From Alcaligenaceae bacterium (GTDB lineage: Bacteria > Pseudomonadota > Gammaproteobacteria > Burkholderiales > Burkholderiaceae_B): a DNA stretch of 64,000 nt. Of this stretch, positions 48,720-57,071 are shown one piece after another; the stretch's first letter is position 1; each line of letters begins with the position of its first letter. The stretch covers positions 124,001 to 188,000 of the forward strand of contig JAUNUJ010000004.1 of NCBI GenBank assembly GCA_030538235.1, written 5' to 3'. The notes below the pieces were generated by a model. That model made no database searches, was not told the origin of the DNA, and saw only the letters and a list, made by a program, of their open reading frames with translations. A program made the position numbers and the translations under genes.

Positions 48720-49049
48720 TTATCGCTTTGACCCTGAAGAATTATCATTACCACGATAACCACCACCATATTCACCTTTTAATTGGTCCATACTACGGCT
48801 AGTGCTTATGCTACCTTGAGTAGAATCTCTTTGTTGAGCTTCTAGATCAATGCTATATCGGGTACGGTCAACTGGATTGCTTAAATCATAATCATATTGA
48901 GTACCCGAAGAACTTTGATAGCCTGAAGAGTTATTCCTGCTATTAGAATATGGATTAGTTTTCGAACAATTTGCTCCTGAACATGCATTTGCTGTTGAGA
49001 TACCTGCAAAAGCTAATAGAGTTATTAATGCCAAATATTTAAGTTTCAT
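48720..49049 (-). CDS. small secreted Ser/Asn/Gly-rich protein
   Basis: 109 residues from MKLKYLALITLLAFAGISTANA, a clear signal peptide; the open frame continues to 49091 but would hide the signal. The mature part is polar and low in complexity: CSGANCS near its start (two Cys), then Ser, Asn, Tyr and Gly-rich sequence, ending GGGYRGNDNSSGSKR. I recognise no family. It lies downstream of the GIY-YIG gene on the same strand with 95 bases between, so it could share its transcript by chance. Confidence 0.6.
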   Translation of the reverse strand: MKLKYLALITLLAFAGISTANACSGANCSKTNPYSNSRNNSSGYQSSSGTQYDYDLSNPVDRTRYSIDLEAQQRDSTQGSISTSRSMDQLKGEYGGGYRGNDNSSGSKR

Positions 49050-49144
49050 ATATTTTCTTAATTGATTACTACAGTGTGAAAATACTTTCATTGACCCTAT
49101 GGTCTTTATTTCATAGCGTATACTCAGATTTTGAACAAGCCAAA

Positions 49145-50440
49145 CTACTTCCGCACCAACTCCCCTGTCGTATTATTCATTCGATAATGAACAATCTCTC
49201 CGCTAACAATTAAATTCGCCACGGCTTCAATCACGTCTAGGCTCACATCAAACCACTCTTTGGGTTTATAAGGTTTACCGTCTTTGGCGATTAAGGTTAA
49301 ATTTAAACGTTGGGCGCTGAAGAAGGTATGGATTAAGTTTTCGAATGCCTGTGGATTCATATTTCGGCACTCGAAAGATAGTACAGGAATTACTTTGCTC
49401 TCTAAGAAAGCGATATCGTTCTCGCAATCTCTAATTCGGCTCTGTATATCCGTCGTAGTAAAGCCTATCTTATGCAGATGTTTAAATTCACTCAGTTGCT
49501 CATTAGCTTCGAACAATCTCAACACATATAAATGCCCCGTGCTAAGCTCCCGACCTTGAGGGTTAAACATACCGACAAAATCATCATCAATCGATTGAAC
49601 ATCGGTAAATAGGATTTGACGACCATTCTCATCTTTATAGATTGCTCGTGACAAAGATCGCATCAACATATTGGACTCTAATCCGTTCTCAAAAATCAGA
49701 CGTAAGCGTGCGTTTTTACGCTTACTCTTACGTTCTTCAGTCTTGAACATATCAGCGATATAGCACAAAACACCATCCAGTAGAAACGTGTCACCTACAT
49801 TTAAGTTTTGTTCTGTTTGTAGGTGATGCATTTCAGCAGTTCCCGATTTTAAGGCAACATGAGTTTTCTTGAAATGTGCTTCAAATCTCCAAAAATCTTG
49901 ACACTCAAAACGTGTACCGATTTCCTCATCTGAATAAGGACCTTGACCTTGTGCAGGGACATTATCTAAACGCAAAATATCAACATCACCAACCTCTAAT
50001 AATCCCAATGAGTCACTATTGAAAATATCATCTAAAGAAGTCACTAATTCCGGGGAGATTGCTGCCATAGAATTTGCTTCTGTAGCGACGAACTCCGCTT
50101 CTAGGGAAAACTCGTCACCAGAATCATTGTCAGTTCCAGATAAAATGCCATATTCATCATAATCATTTAAGGCATCTCTTTGTTCCGAGTTTTCTAAGAT
50201 GCCCCTAAGACGACGTGCTAATCGCTTTTCATCCATATTGTCTGCTGTCTCTTGTGGCCAGCGTGTGTTTTGGTGATAAAAAGCATTTATCTCATGAAAA
50301 CTTTGAATAAGACGGTCATCAGCTGTGATCGCCGGCTGTCTAGCCTCAACGCCTGAGAACACACCAAAAACATCATCTCCAGACAAGATCTCGTCTAATG
50401 TCAGTTTCTTTGTTTCCCCATTTAACCCTTTAAGTTCCAT
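49145..50440 (-). CDS. GIY-YIG nuclease domain protein
   Basis: 431 residues. The C-terminal 130 residues form a T5orf172-type GIY-YIG domain: GHLYVLRLFEA, HKIGFTTTDIQSRI with the catalytic Arg, and the metal-binding Glu in QAFENLIHTFF. The N-terminus (44-80) has a helical module, FHEINAFYH...EKRLARRL, that resembles the C-terminus of the helicase next door. The middle (about 100-290) is unrecognised. GGAGG for this gene lies in the last helicase codons, five bases separate the two, and translation is probably coupled. It is the likely DNA-cutting part of the module. Confidence 0.8.
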   Translation of the reverse strand: MELKGLNGETKKLTLDEILSGDDVFGVFSGVEARQPAITADDRLIQSFHEINAFYHQNTRWPQETADNMDEKRLARRLRGILENSEQRDALNDYDEYGILSGTDNDSGDEFSLEAEFVATEANSMAAISPELVTSLDDIFNSDSLGLLEVGDVDILRLDNVPAQGQGPYSDEEIGTRFECQDFWRFEAHFKKTHVALKSGTAEMHHLQTEQNLNVGDTFLLDGVLCYIADMFKTEERKSKRKNARLRLIFENGLESNMLMRSLSRAIYKDENGRQILFTDVQSIDDDFVGMFNPQGRELSTGHLYVLRLFEANEQLSEFKHLHKIGFTTTDIQSRIRDCENDIAFLESKVIPVLSFECRNMNPQAFENLIHTFFSAQRLNLTLIAKDGKPYKPKEWFDVSLDVIEAVANLIVSGEIVHYRMNNTTGELVRK

Positions 50441-50445
50441 AGAGC

Positions 50446-52563
50446 TTAGCCTCCTGTCGCCATCCTTTGTGCTTTCTGATTACGTAGATAAATAATGGCT
50501 TGAGCCATGCGTTTTTCTTGTATATCTGTGGAAGTTAATGATGGCTGACGGTTATGCTTCTGAAAAAATTCATTTATTTTTGGCCATAACACAATCGCTT
50601 CTTGTTCGGTCATTTGGATATCATTGGCTAATGCAACGTCATGTATTACTTTTAAGACGTCTGTCGTCACATTTTTGGAAAGAATCTCATAAGCTTGTTG
50701 AAATGGGTTCACTTCACGAATTAAATCAATCGCCAAGTTTGATACATTAATAAACTTTTCACCCATCAAAATAAACTTTCGATTTAAAGCAACGCCATCA
50801 TCCTCGCCATCCACACCATAGGGCAAATTACGTTCACGCACTATACATTCAGAATCAAGATTAAGACGTTCTTCTTCAGTCAAGCTATTGATATCTGTGT
50901 AATGCCCATCCCGGTAGATATAGATGCGTTCACCCTCTATCTCAGCGTCGCCCGGTATATCCTTAGCATCGACTAAACCGCCCTGCTGTATGATCTTAAT
51001 AGCGGTTAAATAACCTTGTTTCACTTGATCGATTTCAGTTTGTGTTAAATCAGGGTAACGCTTGGCGATAATTTTAGGCAGGACGATTTCATTCACTACC
51101 TCAGGGTCAATAGCATCTGTTATTAAGTGATCCGCTTCTTTCGTCTTGGCTAAGGCCGCAGTAATTTCATCGCGATCGCTATTTAAAATCTTCAAGACCT
51201 TGTCCGATGTTTTGCTTGTTGTATCATCAATAAGAATTGTGCCGACATCAATCTGCTCACCCTCTTTGACATCCGATCGGCGCTTAAACTTGATATTCGG
51301 CGCTAGGACTTGCTCCATCATTAAGGAGAGCGTAATTGCCTTGAGTAGGTTATTGACCGAGACTTTTACGTCCTCATCAGCGGCATCAGGCTGCGCAATT
51401 AAGTTGGTGAATTGGGCGTGCGTCTTCCCTTCGCAATCACGGGTTGAGCGACCAATAATCTGTACGACTTCCGTCATCGAGCCACGATAGCCCAATGTGA
51501 GCACATGCTCACAATACGGCCAGTCAAAGCCCTCTTTCGCCATACCGAGCGCCACAATAATATCCATATCATCACGCGACTGAATATTGCGTAGGTAGGC
51601 TTGAACACGTGGCCGAATATGCGGTCTATCATCCACAAGGTCAGCCACTTTAATGAGCTTGCCTGCATGAGTGCGAACCGTGATAATGCCAGTCTCCGAA
51701 TCTGTGCTCTCAATCGCACCAATCGTATCAATAATATGACCAACAGCAGAATACTTATCGACCACTGCCTCACCCGCATTCACATTAGGAATATAGATAA
51801 TGGTTTTCTTCGTGGGGTCAATCACTTCACCCAAGGCATCTAAATAGCGTCCTTGGTAAAAGTGATAGCCTAAGCCAAGCGACTTCAGGTAGGTATAACC
51901 GTTCAATTGCTCATAATAAGTATAGGTGACTTTTTCAAACTTCTCTTCATCTTCCGGCAAGAGGATTGGCACCCCATCGCCACGGAAGTATGAGCCAGTC
52001 ATGGCAATAATATGCGCTGATGAGTCACGCATTAGGTGGTCAATTAGCTCACCGAGTTTATTATCTTCTTTGGCAGAGACATGATGGAATTCATCAATCG
52101 CCACTAATACATCATCAAAATCCTTCGCCTCTAATTGCTCACACGCAAAGCGAAACGTCGCATGCGTACAAACTAAAGTCTTCTCATGTGGATTGTCCAT
52201 AAAGGCTTTAAAGATTTCAATCTTGCCTGCATCATTCTCATCCGTGCAGAGATTATTATGTGGCAGCACTTCCCAATCAGCAAAGAAGCCATGCTCGCTT
52301 AGATTGGTATTTCGGAATGAACTTCCAATCGACATCTCAGGCACAGCAACAATCGCTTTCTTAATACCCTGATTATGTAACTTATCTAAAGCCAAGAACA
52401 TTAAAGCACGTGACTTACCTGAAGCAGGAGGTGCTTTAAGTAGCAAATATTGTGCATCACGCTTCTCATACGCTTTGGCCTGCATTTCACGCATACCCAT
52501 AGTATTACCTTGCGTGCTTTTGCCAGTCTGTGCATACTGTACTTCTAAGAGTTGAATGGTCAT
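50446..52563 (-). CDS. DEAD/DEAH-box (SF2) helicase
   Basis: 705 residues. Walker A is LKAPPASGKSRALM (Lys50), Walker B is VAIDEFHHVS near residue 150, motif III-like AMTGSYF follows, and motif VI is QIIGRSTRDCEGK near 375. The first 25 residues contain a Q-rich lead-in. The C-terminal 50 residues hold WPKINEFFQKHNRQPS...EKRMAQAIIYLR, a module shared with the nuclease partner. Gap of 27 bases after the methyltransferase and five before the nuclease. Likely translocase of the module, analogous to the HsdR motor. Confidence 0.88.
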   Translation of the reverse strand: MTIQLLEVQYAQTGKSTQGNTMGMREMQAKAYEKRDAQYLLLKAPPASGKSRALMFLALDKLHNQGIKKAIVAVPEMSIGSSFRNTNLSEHGFFADWEVLPHNNLCTDENDAGKIEIFKAFMDNPHEKTLVCTHATFRFACEQLEAKDFDDVLVAIDEFHHVSAKEDNKLGELIDHLMRDSSAHIIAMTGSYFRGDGVPILLPEDEEKFEKVTYTYYEQLNGYTYLKSLGLGYHFYQGRYLDALGEVIDPTKKTIIYIPNVNAGEAVVDKYSAVGHIIDTIGAIESTDSETGIITVRTHAGKLIKVADLVDDRPHIRPRVQAYLRNIQSRDDMDIIVALGMAKEGFDWPYCEHVLTLGYRGSMTEVVQIIGRSTRDCEGKTHAQFTNLIAQPDAADEDVKVSVNNLLKAITLSLMMEQVLAPNIKFKRRSDVKEGEQIDVGTILIDDTTSKTSDKVLKILNSDRDEITAALAKTKEADHLITDAIDPEVVNEIVLPKIIAKRYPDLTQTEIDQVKQGYLTAIKIIQQGGLVDAKDIPGDAEIEGERIYIYRDGHYTDINSLTEEERLNLDSECIVRERNLPYGVDGEDDGVALNRKFILMGEKFINVSNLAIDLIREVNPFQQAYEILSKNVTTDVLKVIHDVALANDIQMTEQEAIVLWPKINEFFQKHNRQPSLTSTDIQEKRMAQAIIYLRNQKAQRMATGG

Positions 52564-52590
52564 TATTACGAATCCTAATAGTAAAAGTCG

Positions 52591-55362
52591 TTAAGCGCTA
52601 CGATTAGCAGTTTTACTGGCGCGACGAGTGCTTGGACGTGCGGCCTGTTGATTTCTTTCAGCTTCAATCAATTGTTCATAGAGTCCAAATAAGAACTCCA
52701 CACGTTCAAATGCATCTGCAAAAGGCTTCTTACGATACAGTTGCTCGACAGCCCTATCTAAAGCTTGGTGCGCTGCTAGTAACCTATCTGGCATCGACTC
52801 AGGGTTATATAACTGCGCTAACGTCATGGCAGGAAACTCTTCACGCACCAAGATCACTTCCTCAGCCAGTTCGGCGATTTCTTGTTTCTGTTTTTCAGTG
52901 GCTTCAGGCCATGGGAAGGTGTTATAGACTAGGGTGCCTGAGTAACGATACCCAACTCCTAACCTTCCAGCAACAGTACGCATCCAATCGTTATGCATAG
53001 TCGAATTTACAATTCCAAACTCATACAAAGAGCCATTTATAATTAAATTATTTAGATCGGTCGTTATGATGGAGTCAGTCTGAAAATATCCCATTGGAAT
53101 ATAGTTTCTACGACTTGTTGAGACTCTAGGAATTAATATAAATTTTTCTGGGTTATTTAAATCTCTAAATTGATGTGGTCTTTCAGCCAAGCGATTAGCC
53201 CCTCGATCTCTGCTTGATAATCTCATTTCCTTAACAGCATTCACCCTTTCCATCACTTTAGGCATGGTTAGCAATTCCTCCGCGGAAATACCTACCAACC
53301 ACAAGCACCAACGCTCTTTACCATTAATAAACTCATCAGACCCTAAGAGTTTTTTAATCCATTTAGCTGCGTTTGGCTCTTCACGAATTAAGTTATCTTT
53401 CTCTATTGTAGTCATCAATAGATTACCGCCATCGGTAGGTTGATTTCCTCGCACAAACCTTGAAACTGCTCCTAATGGAGTTTCTCTGCTCGATATTGTT
53501 AGATTTCCACCCTCAATTAAATATGGACTAATATTTTTTACTTCTTGACTATGCCATTGATTATCTAGTAGACGATAAATTGTCTTAGTTGTGCTTGTCG
53601 AATTAGCAAGACCAATAATTACCACATGTACCGCGGCATTATCACGGGCATTATTACGCCAAGGAAACGTTTGATAGGCAAAGTCAATTTGGACATTTAA
53701 ATCAAAAACATATGGCCATAACATGGCAACCTGCTCACCTTGGCAAAGAGAGTTAGTTGAAACTAGTGCCAATTTAGTTTGTGTATCCTGAATGTATTGC
53801 GCTCCTTTCCAGAACCAGCAAGCAACATAATCTAGATATTTAAACTTTGGAAATCCGTCAAACACTAATTCCATGTCTTCTGTCTGAGTTGTAGTTCTGT
53901 TTCCTGCTCCACCAAAAGGCGGATTTCCCACCACATACACCTCATCCTGCTCTGTCTTAGGGCAGACTTCATTCCAATCTACGCGTAAGCTATTACCATG
54001 AACAATATGACCACTGGCTTTTAAGGGTAAGGTCGGTTGCACACTTCCAAATAGCTCTTTAAACTTCACATTCATCTGGTGTTCAGCAAGCCATAGGGAT
54101 AATGTGGCAATCTCTTGAGCGGAATCATCCATCTCAATACCATAGAACTGATCTAGACTAATGGTGCTGAGTAAGAAAGTATCTTCTTTGGCCAGAGCTT
54201 GAATGGCTTTAAAGATCTCCATCTCAAGTAGGCGTAATTCTTTATACGCAATAATCAAGAAGTTGCCTGAACCGCAAGCGGGGTCAAAGATTTTAATCTC
54301 GCCGAGTCGAATGGATAGCTGATGCAGCGCTTTTACCTTCTTACTAGCATCCTTCAAGCTGATGATACGATTTAACTCTTCATACAAGGGCTGCAAGAAC
54401 AGGGGTTGAATCACCTTCATAATATTTGGCACTGAGGTGTAATGCTGACCCTGGTTACTGCGTTGTTCAGGATCTATCACGGCCTGGAACATGGAGCCGA
54501 AGATATCAGGGTTAATTTCTGACCAATTCAGGCGTGCTGAGTCCAACAAATTACGACGAATTCGCGCGGTGAATTTTGGAATCTGAATTTTGTCCTTAAA
54601 TAAGCCGCCGTTAACGTAGGGAAAAGCGCTTAAGTAATTCGGTACCTTTTTACGAATAGCTGAGTTATCAGCTGCATTCAAAATATCAAACAGCACATCG
54701 AAAAATTCTCCGGTATCGCTACCATCTCGTAAGGTATTCTCACTAATAGCCCTAGTGAATTGTCCCTTGGCGAAGATATCCGTATCTTCCGCAAAGAAGC
54801 AAAAGAGCAAACGTGTTAAAAACACATTTAAATGATGCGCCTGCTCTGCTGTTTCGATCGTATTATTCGCACGTATTAAGTCAAATAAGCGCCCCATCTT
54901 CTCGGCAGCACGTACATCGACCTCATTCTCTGCCCAGTCACGACTACGCTCATAACCAACTAACGGTAAGAAGAAACTCAACTCCTTATGTTGCTCTAGG
55001 AAAGCACATTCCATGGTCTCGTCAGTACGTGTGTCATAGGCGACAAGCTCATTAAAATCGGTGACGATAAGGAAGCGAATGCTATTCGAGGCGATTCTCG
55101 GTGAAGCACGTAACACACCCATGGCATCGAAGATATCCTGCCCATCAACAACAGGCTTGAAGTAAACACGCGCTCTTTGCGCAACTTCACCTTGCTCAGG
55201 ATGAGCCGCCGCATTGTAATCGCTCTCAGGGTTTCGCATGCGCGTAATGGTTGAATTAGGCGTACCAAACAAACTTAAAAACTCATAAATATAATTCTCT
55301 TTATCTGCTCTAATGGCAATTTGCTCTAAACCATCATAAAGTTCTGTTTGATTAACTGTCAT
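52591..55362 (-). CDS. MmeI-like N6-adenine DNA methyltransferase
   Basis: 923 residues. An N-terminal domain (1-140) resembles the MmeI N-domain in outline but lacks a PD-ExK centre. A helical spacer follows (145-340). The methyltransferase core has SAM motif I FDPACGSGNFL (359-369) and motif IV NPPF (480-483), specifying N6-adenine. A target-recognition region (about 600-830) and a helical C-terminus end in a basic tail RRASKTANRSA. Putative promoter at 55433-55462. The protein would modify host DNA, while the helicase and nuclease genes downstream supply cutting. Confidence 0.88.
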   Translation of the reverse strand: MTVNQTELYDGLEQIAIRADKENYIYEFLSLFGTPNSTITRMRNPESDYNAAAHPEQGEVAQRARVYFKPVVDGQDIFDAMGVLRASPRIASNSIRFLIVTDFNELVAYDTRTDETMECAFLEQHKELSFFLPLVGYERSRDWAENEVDVRAAEKMGRLFDLIRANNTIETAEQAHHLNVFLTRLLFCFFAEDTDIFAKGQFTRAISENTLRDGSDTGEFFDVLFDILNAADNSAIRKKVPNYLSAFPYVNGGLFKDKIQIPKFTARIRRNLLDSARLNWSEINPDIFGSMFQAVIDPEQRSNQGQHYTSVPNIMKVIQPLFLQPLYEELNRIISLKDASKKVKALHQLSIRLGEIKIFDPACGSGNFLIIAYKELRLLEMEIFKAIQALAKEDTFLLSTISLDQFYGIEMDDSAQEIATLSLWLAEHQMNVKFKELFGSVQPTLPLKASGHIVHGNSLRVDWNEVCPKTEQDEVYVVGNPPFGGAGNRTTTQTEDMELVFDGFPKFKYLDYVACWFWKGAQYIQDTQTKLALVSTNSLCQGEQVAMLWPYVFDLNVQIDFAYQTFPWRNNARDNAAVHVVIIGLANSTSTTKTIYRLLDNQWHSQEVKNISPYLIEGGNLTISSRETPLGAVSRFVRGNQPTDGGNLLMTTIEKDNLIREEPNAAKWIKKLLGSDEFINGKERWCLWLVGISAEELLTMPKVMERVNAVKEMRLSSRDRGANRLAERPHQFRDLNNPEKFILIPRVSTSRRNYIPMGYFQTDSIITTDLNNLIINGSLYEFGIVNSTMHNDWMRTVAGRLGVGYRYSGTLVYNTFPWPEATEKQKQEIAELAEEVILVREEFPAMTLAQLYNPESMPDRLLAAHQALDRAVEQLYRKKPFADAFERVEFLFGLYEQLIEAERNQQAARPSTRRASKTANRSA

Positions 55363-55680
55363 TATGTGCCCACACCTAAACTAAATGTACTGATATCAAT
55401 ATTAAAACTAAGCTGTAACTTATTGTGTCTGTATTATAGGTGAGGATCGTTTTTTTACTCAAGATTAACTCCTTACACCCTAAGCTGAGTTTTTAAACAC
55501 CACCTTTTCATGATTTGCCATCTTCTTTAAATACTTAACTAGCCCAAAAGTGGATCAAATTTAAAACGGTGTTGACAAAAGGCCAAAGAGCTTGAAGAGA
55601 ATACTCACAACACCCAAACTCCCACCGCTTCATAGTTTGCTAGTTTAAGGCAATCTACACCCTACCCTAAATCTCAGCAA
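55363..55680. other. 318-base spacer with the methyltransferase promoter
   Basis: No gene seen on either strand. On the minus strand it contains the promoter listed at 55433-55462, which separates the small satellite genes from the main module. Confidence 0.6.
55433..55462 (-). promoter_or_regulatory. candidate promoter of the methyltransferase module
   Basis: On the minus strand TTGAGT (55457-55462) is followed after 18 bases by a perfect TATAAT (55433-55438). Transcription would begin near 55426, leaving a leader of about 65 bases. Confidence 0.65.
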
Positions 55681-56157
55681 TCACGTCCACTCGATACCTG
55701 CTAAGACCAAGAAAAAGTTTGAGGATTCTTTAGCCTCATCCTCCGTCATTTCTCTGTCCATCGCTAAGGAGTAGCAGACTTGATGATCTCGCAATCGGTC
55801 ATAAGCTACCAGATGATGATAATCGGTGACCACAATGATGCGTGTGGCGTGTGTCTTCACCAATGGATTTGCTAGGATCTCATCAAGTGTTTGCTCTAAA
55901 TCGACGCCTTGTTTTACACGTCTGAAGAAAAGTCTGCCTGACTTGATCACTTCGCCAGTCTCGGGATTTGGCGAAAGGTTTTCCTTGTGATAAACCTCAT
56001 CTAAAGGCCTAGGCGCTTTTGGGTGATTTGAACCAAGAACAATCAAATCTCTTAAAAATTTAACCATAGACTCTTGTTTCTGCTTCTCAAGATGCTTTTC
56101 ACGCATCTGCATAAGATTCTCGTGGCGCTCATTTTTGCTATCCTGCATTTCGTTCAT
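55681..56157 (-). CDS. satellite protein resembling the methyltransferase N-domain (copy 1)
   Basis: 158 residues. A charged helical start (1-30) is followed by a domain (about 31-158) that follows the N-domain of the 52591-55362 methyltransferase nearly end to end. Matching points are the FL..L helix, NPETGEVIKSGRLFFRRVKQGVDLEQTLDEIL, then RIIVVTDYHHLVAYDRLRD and FFLVLAGIEW. The methyltransferase has GEVAQRARVYFKPVVDGQDIFDAMGVL, LIVTDFNELVAYDTRTDE and FFLPLVGYER at the same spacing. No catalytic residues are evident. It could dock on, compete with or regulate the module; function unknown. Confidence 0.7.
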   Translation of the reverse strand: MNEMQDSKNERHENLMQMREKHLEKQKQESMVKFLRDLIVLGSNHPKAPRPLDEVYHKENLSPNPETGEVIKSGRLFFRRVKQGVDLEQTLDEILANPLVKTHATRIIVVTDYHHLVAYDRLRDHQVCYSLAMDREMTEDEAKESSNFFLVLAGIEWT

Positions 56158-56277
56158 TGCTAACTCTCTTTGTGAATTTTTACTACTTTCTGATTAATAA
56201 ATTATAAAATGCTTCAGATGTATCAGGGGTGTTGCTAAGCTTAGGATATAGGCTCAATGGTTACTCTTAGCTGCTTA

Positions 56278-56832
56278 CTACCCCTCCCGTGTACAAGGAA
56301 ACATCTCCCTCTCTAATCCCGCTAAGGTACAAAAAAACTTCATTGGCTGATTACGCTCTTCTTCAGTCATGTCTCGAATCTCGGCAAAGGTGTAATGAAT
56401 ATATTCGGCGCGTAGGCGATCATAGCCGACGATATCAACATAGTCGGTCACGATGACTTGGCGCACATAGTGTTTGGTGATCAGTGGATCATCTAATAGA
56501 TTTTCTAAGGCTTGCTGTACGTCCACACCCTCTGCTACGGGCTTAAAGTACAGACAACCCGGCTTGATCACTTCGCCAGTCTGTGGATCGGGGGCATAGT
56601 TCTCATCATCAAGGACTTTGCCCAAAGGTAGTTCGACGCTCTCCGGCTCACCTGTCATAATGCTCAGTCTCACTAAAAATTCATACATGCTGATACTTTT
56701 GTCTTTCATCTTCTTTTCTCTCTGAAATAGCTTTTGTGTCAATTGATTGAGGTCTTGACGCCGATTTAAACGACCCATGTCGATTATCTTGGCATTTACT
56801 CCCTCTCTTTTAATACGCTGTTCGTAACTCAT
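56278..56832 (-). CDS. satellite protein resembling the methyltransferase N-domain (copy 2)
   Basis: 184 residues from ATG 56832, with GAGGA upstream (GTG 56835 is the first codon of the open frame). A basic helical start (1-47) precedes the same domain as copy 1: YEFLVRL, DPQTGEVIKPGCLYFKPVAEGVDVQQALENLL, RQVIVTDYVDIVGYDRLRAEYIHYTF and FFCTLAGLERE. It matches the methyltransferase N-domain more closely (YFKPV, YEFL) than copy 1 does. Last in the row before the divergent WYL gene, whose operator candidates lie just upstream. No catalytic motif seen. Confidence 0.7.
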   Translation of the reverse strand: MSYEQRIKREGVNAKIIDMGRLNRRQDLNQLTQKLFQREKKMKDKSISMYEFLVRLSIMTGEPESVELPLGKVLDDENYAPDPQTGEVIKPGCLYFKPVAEGVDVQQALENLLDDPLITKHYVRQVIVTDYVDIVGYDRLRAEYIHYTFAEIRDMTEEERNQPMKFFCTLAGLEREMFPCTREG

Positions 56833-56901
56833 CACTCAATTCCTCATAGGCTGTTTGTTTAAATTTTTTGTGTCCTTACGGCTTTTCTTTTTAAACTTTC
56901 T

Positions 56902-56965
56902 GACATATACTTATTAAAATAAACTTTTAGCGACATGTATATACTGTGTACATATATAGGTCGCT
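56902..56965. promoter_or_regulatory. candidate WYL-regulator operator region
   Basis: Between the divergent satellite and WYL genes, AGCGAC (56929-56934) and GTCGCT (56960-56965) are the ends of a 37-base imperfect inverted repeat. GAC followed by a TATATA-like run recurs at 56902, 56932 and, inverted, at 56954-56963, suggesting repeated half-sites. Confidence 0.45.
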
Positions 56966-57071
56966 TTTTCAAGCAGATTTTGTGATTTAGTGTGTCCTGT
57001 AAGGCACCTCGCCTACGGTTCATATTCGTACCTGCAACAGCTTTTCCCCATATATTTCATGGAGCTTTTCT

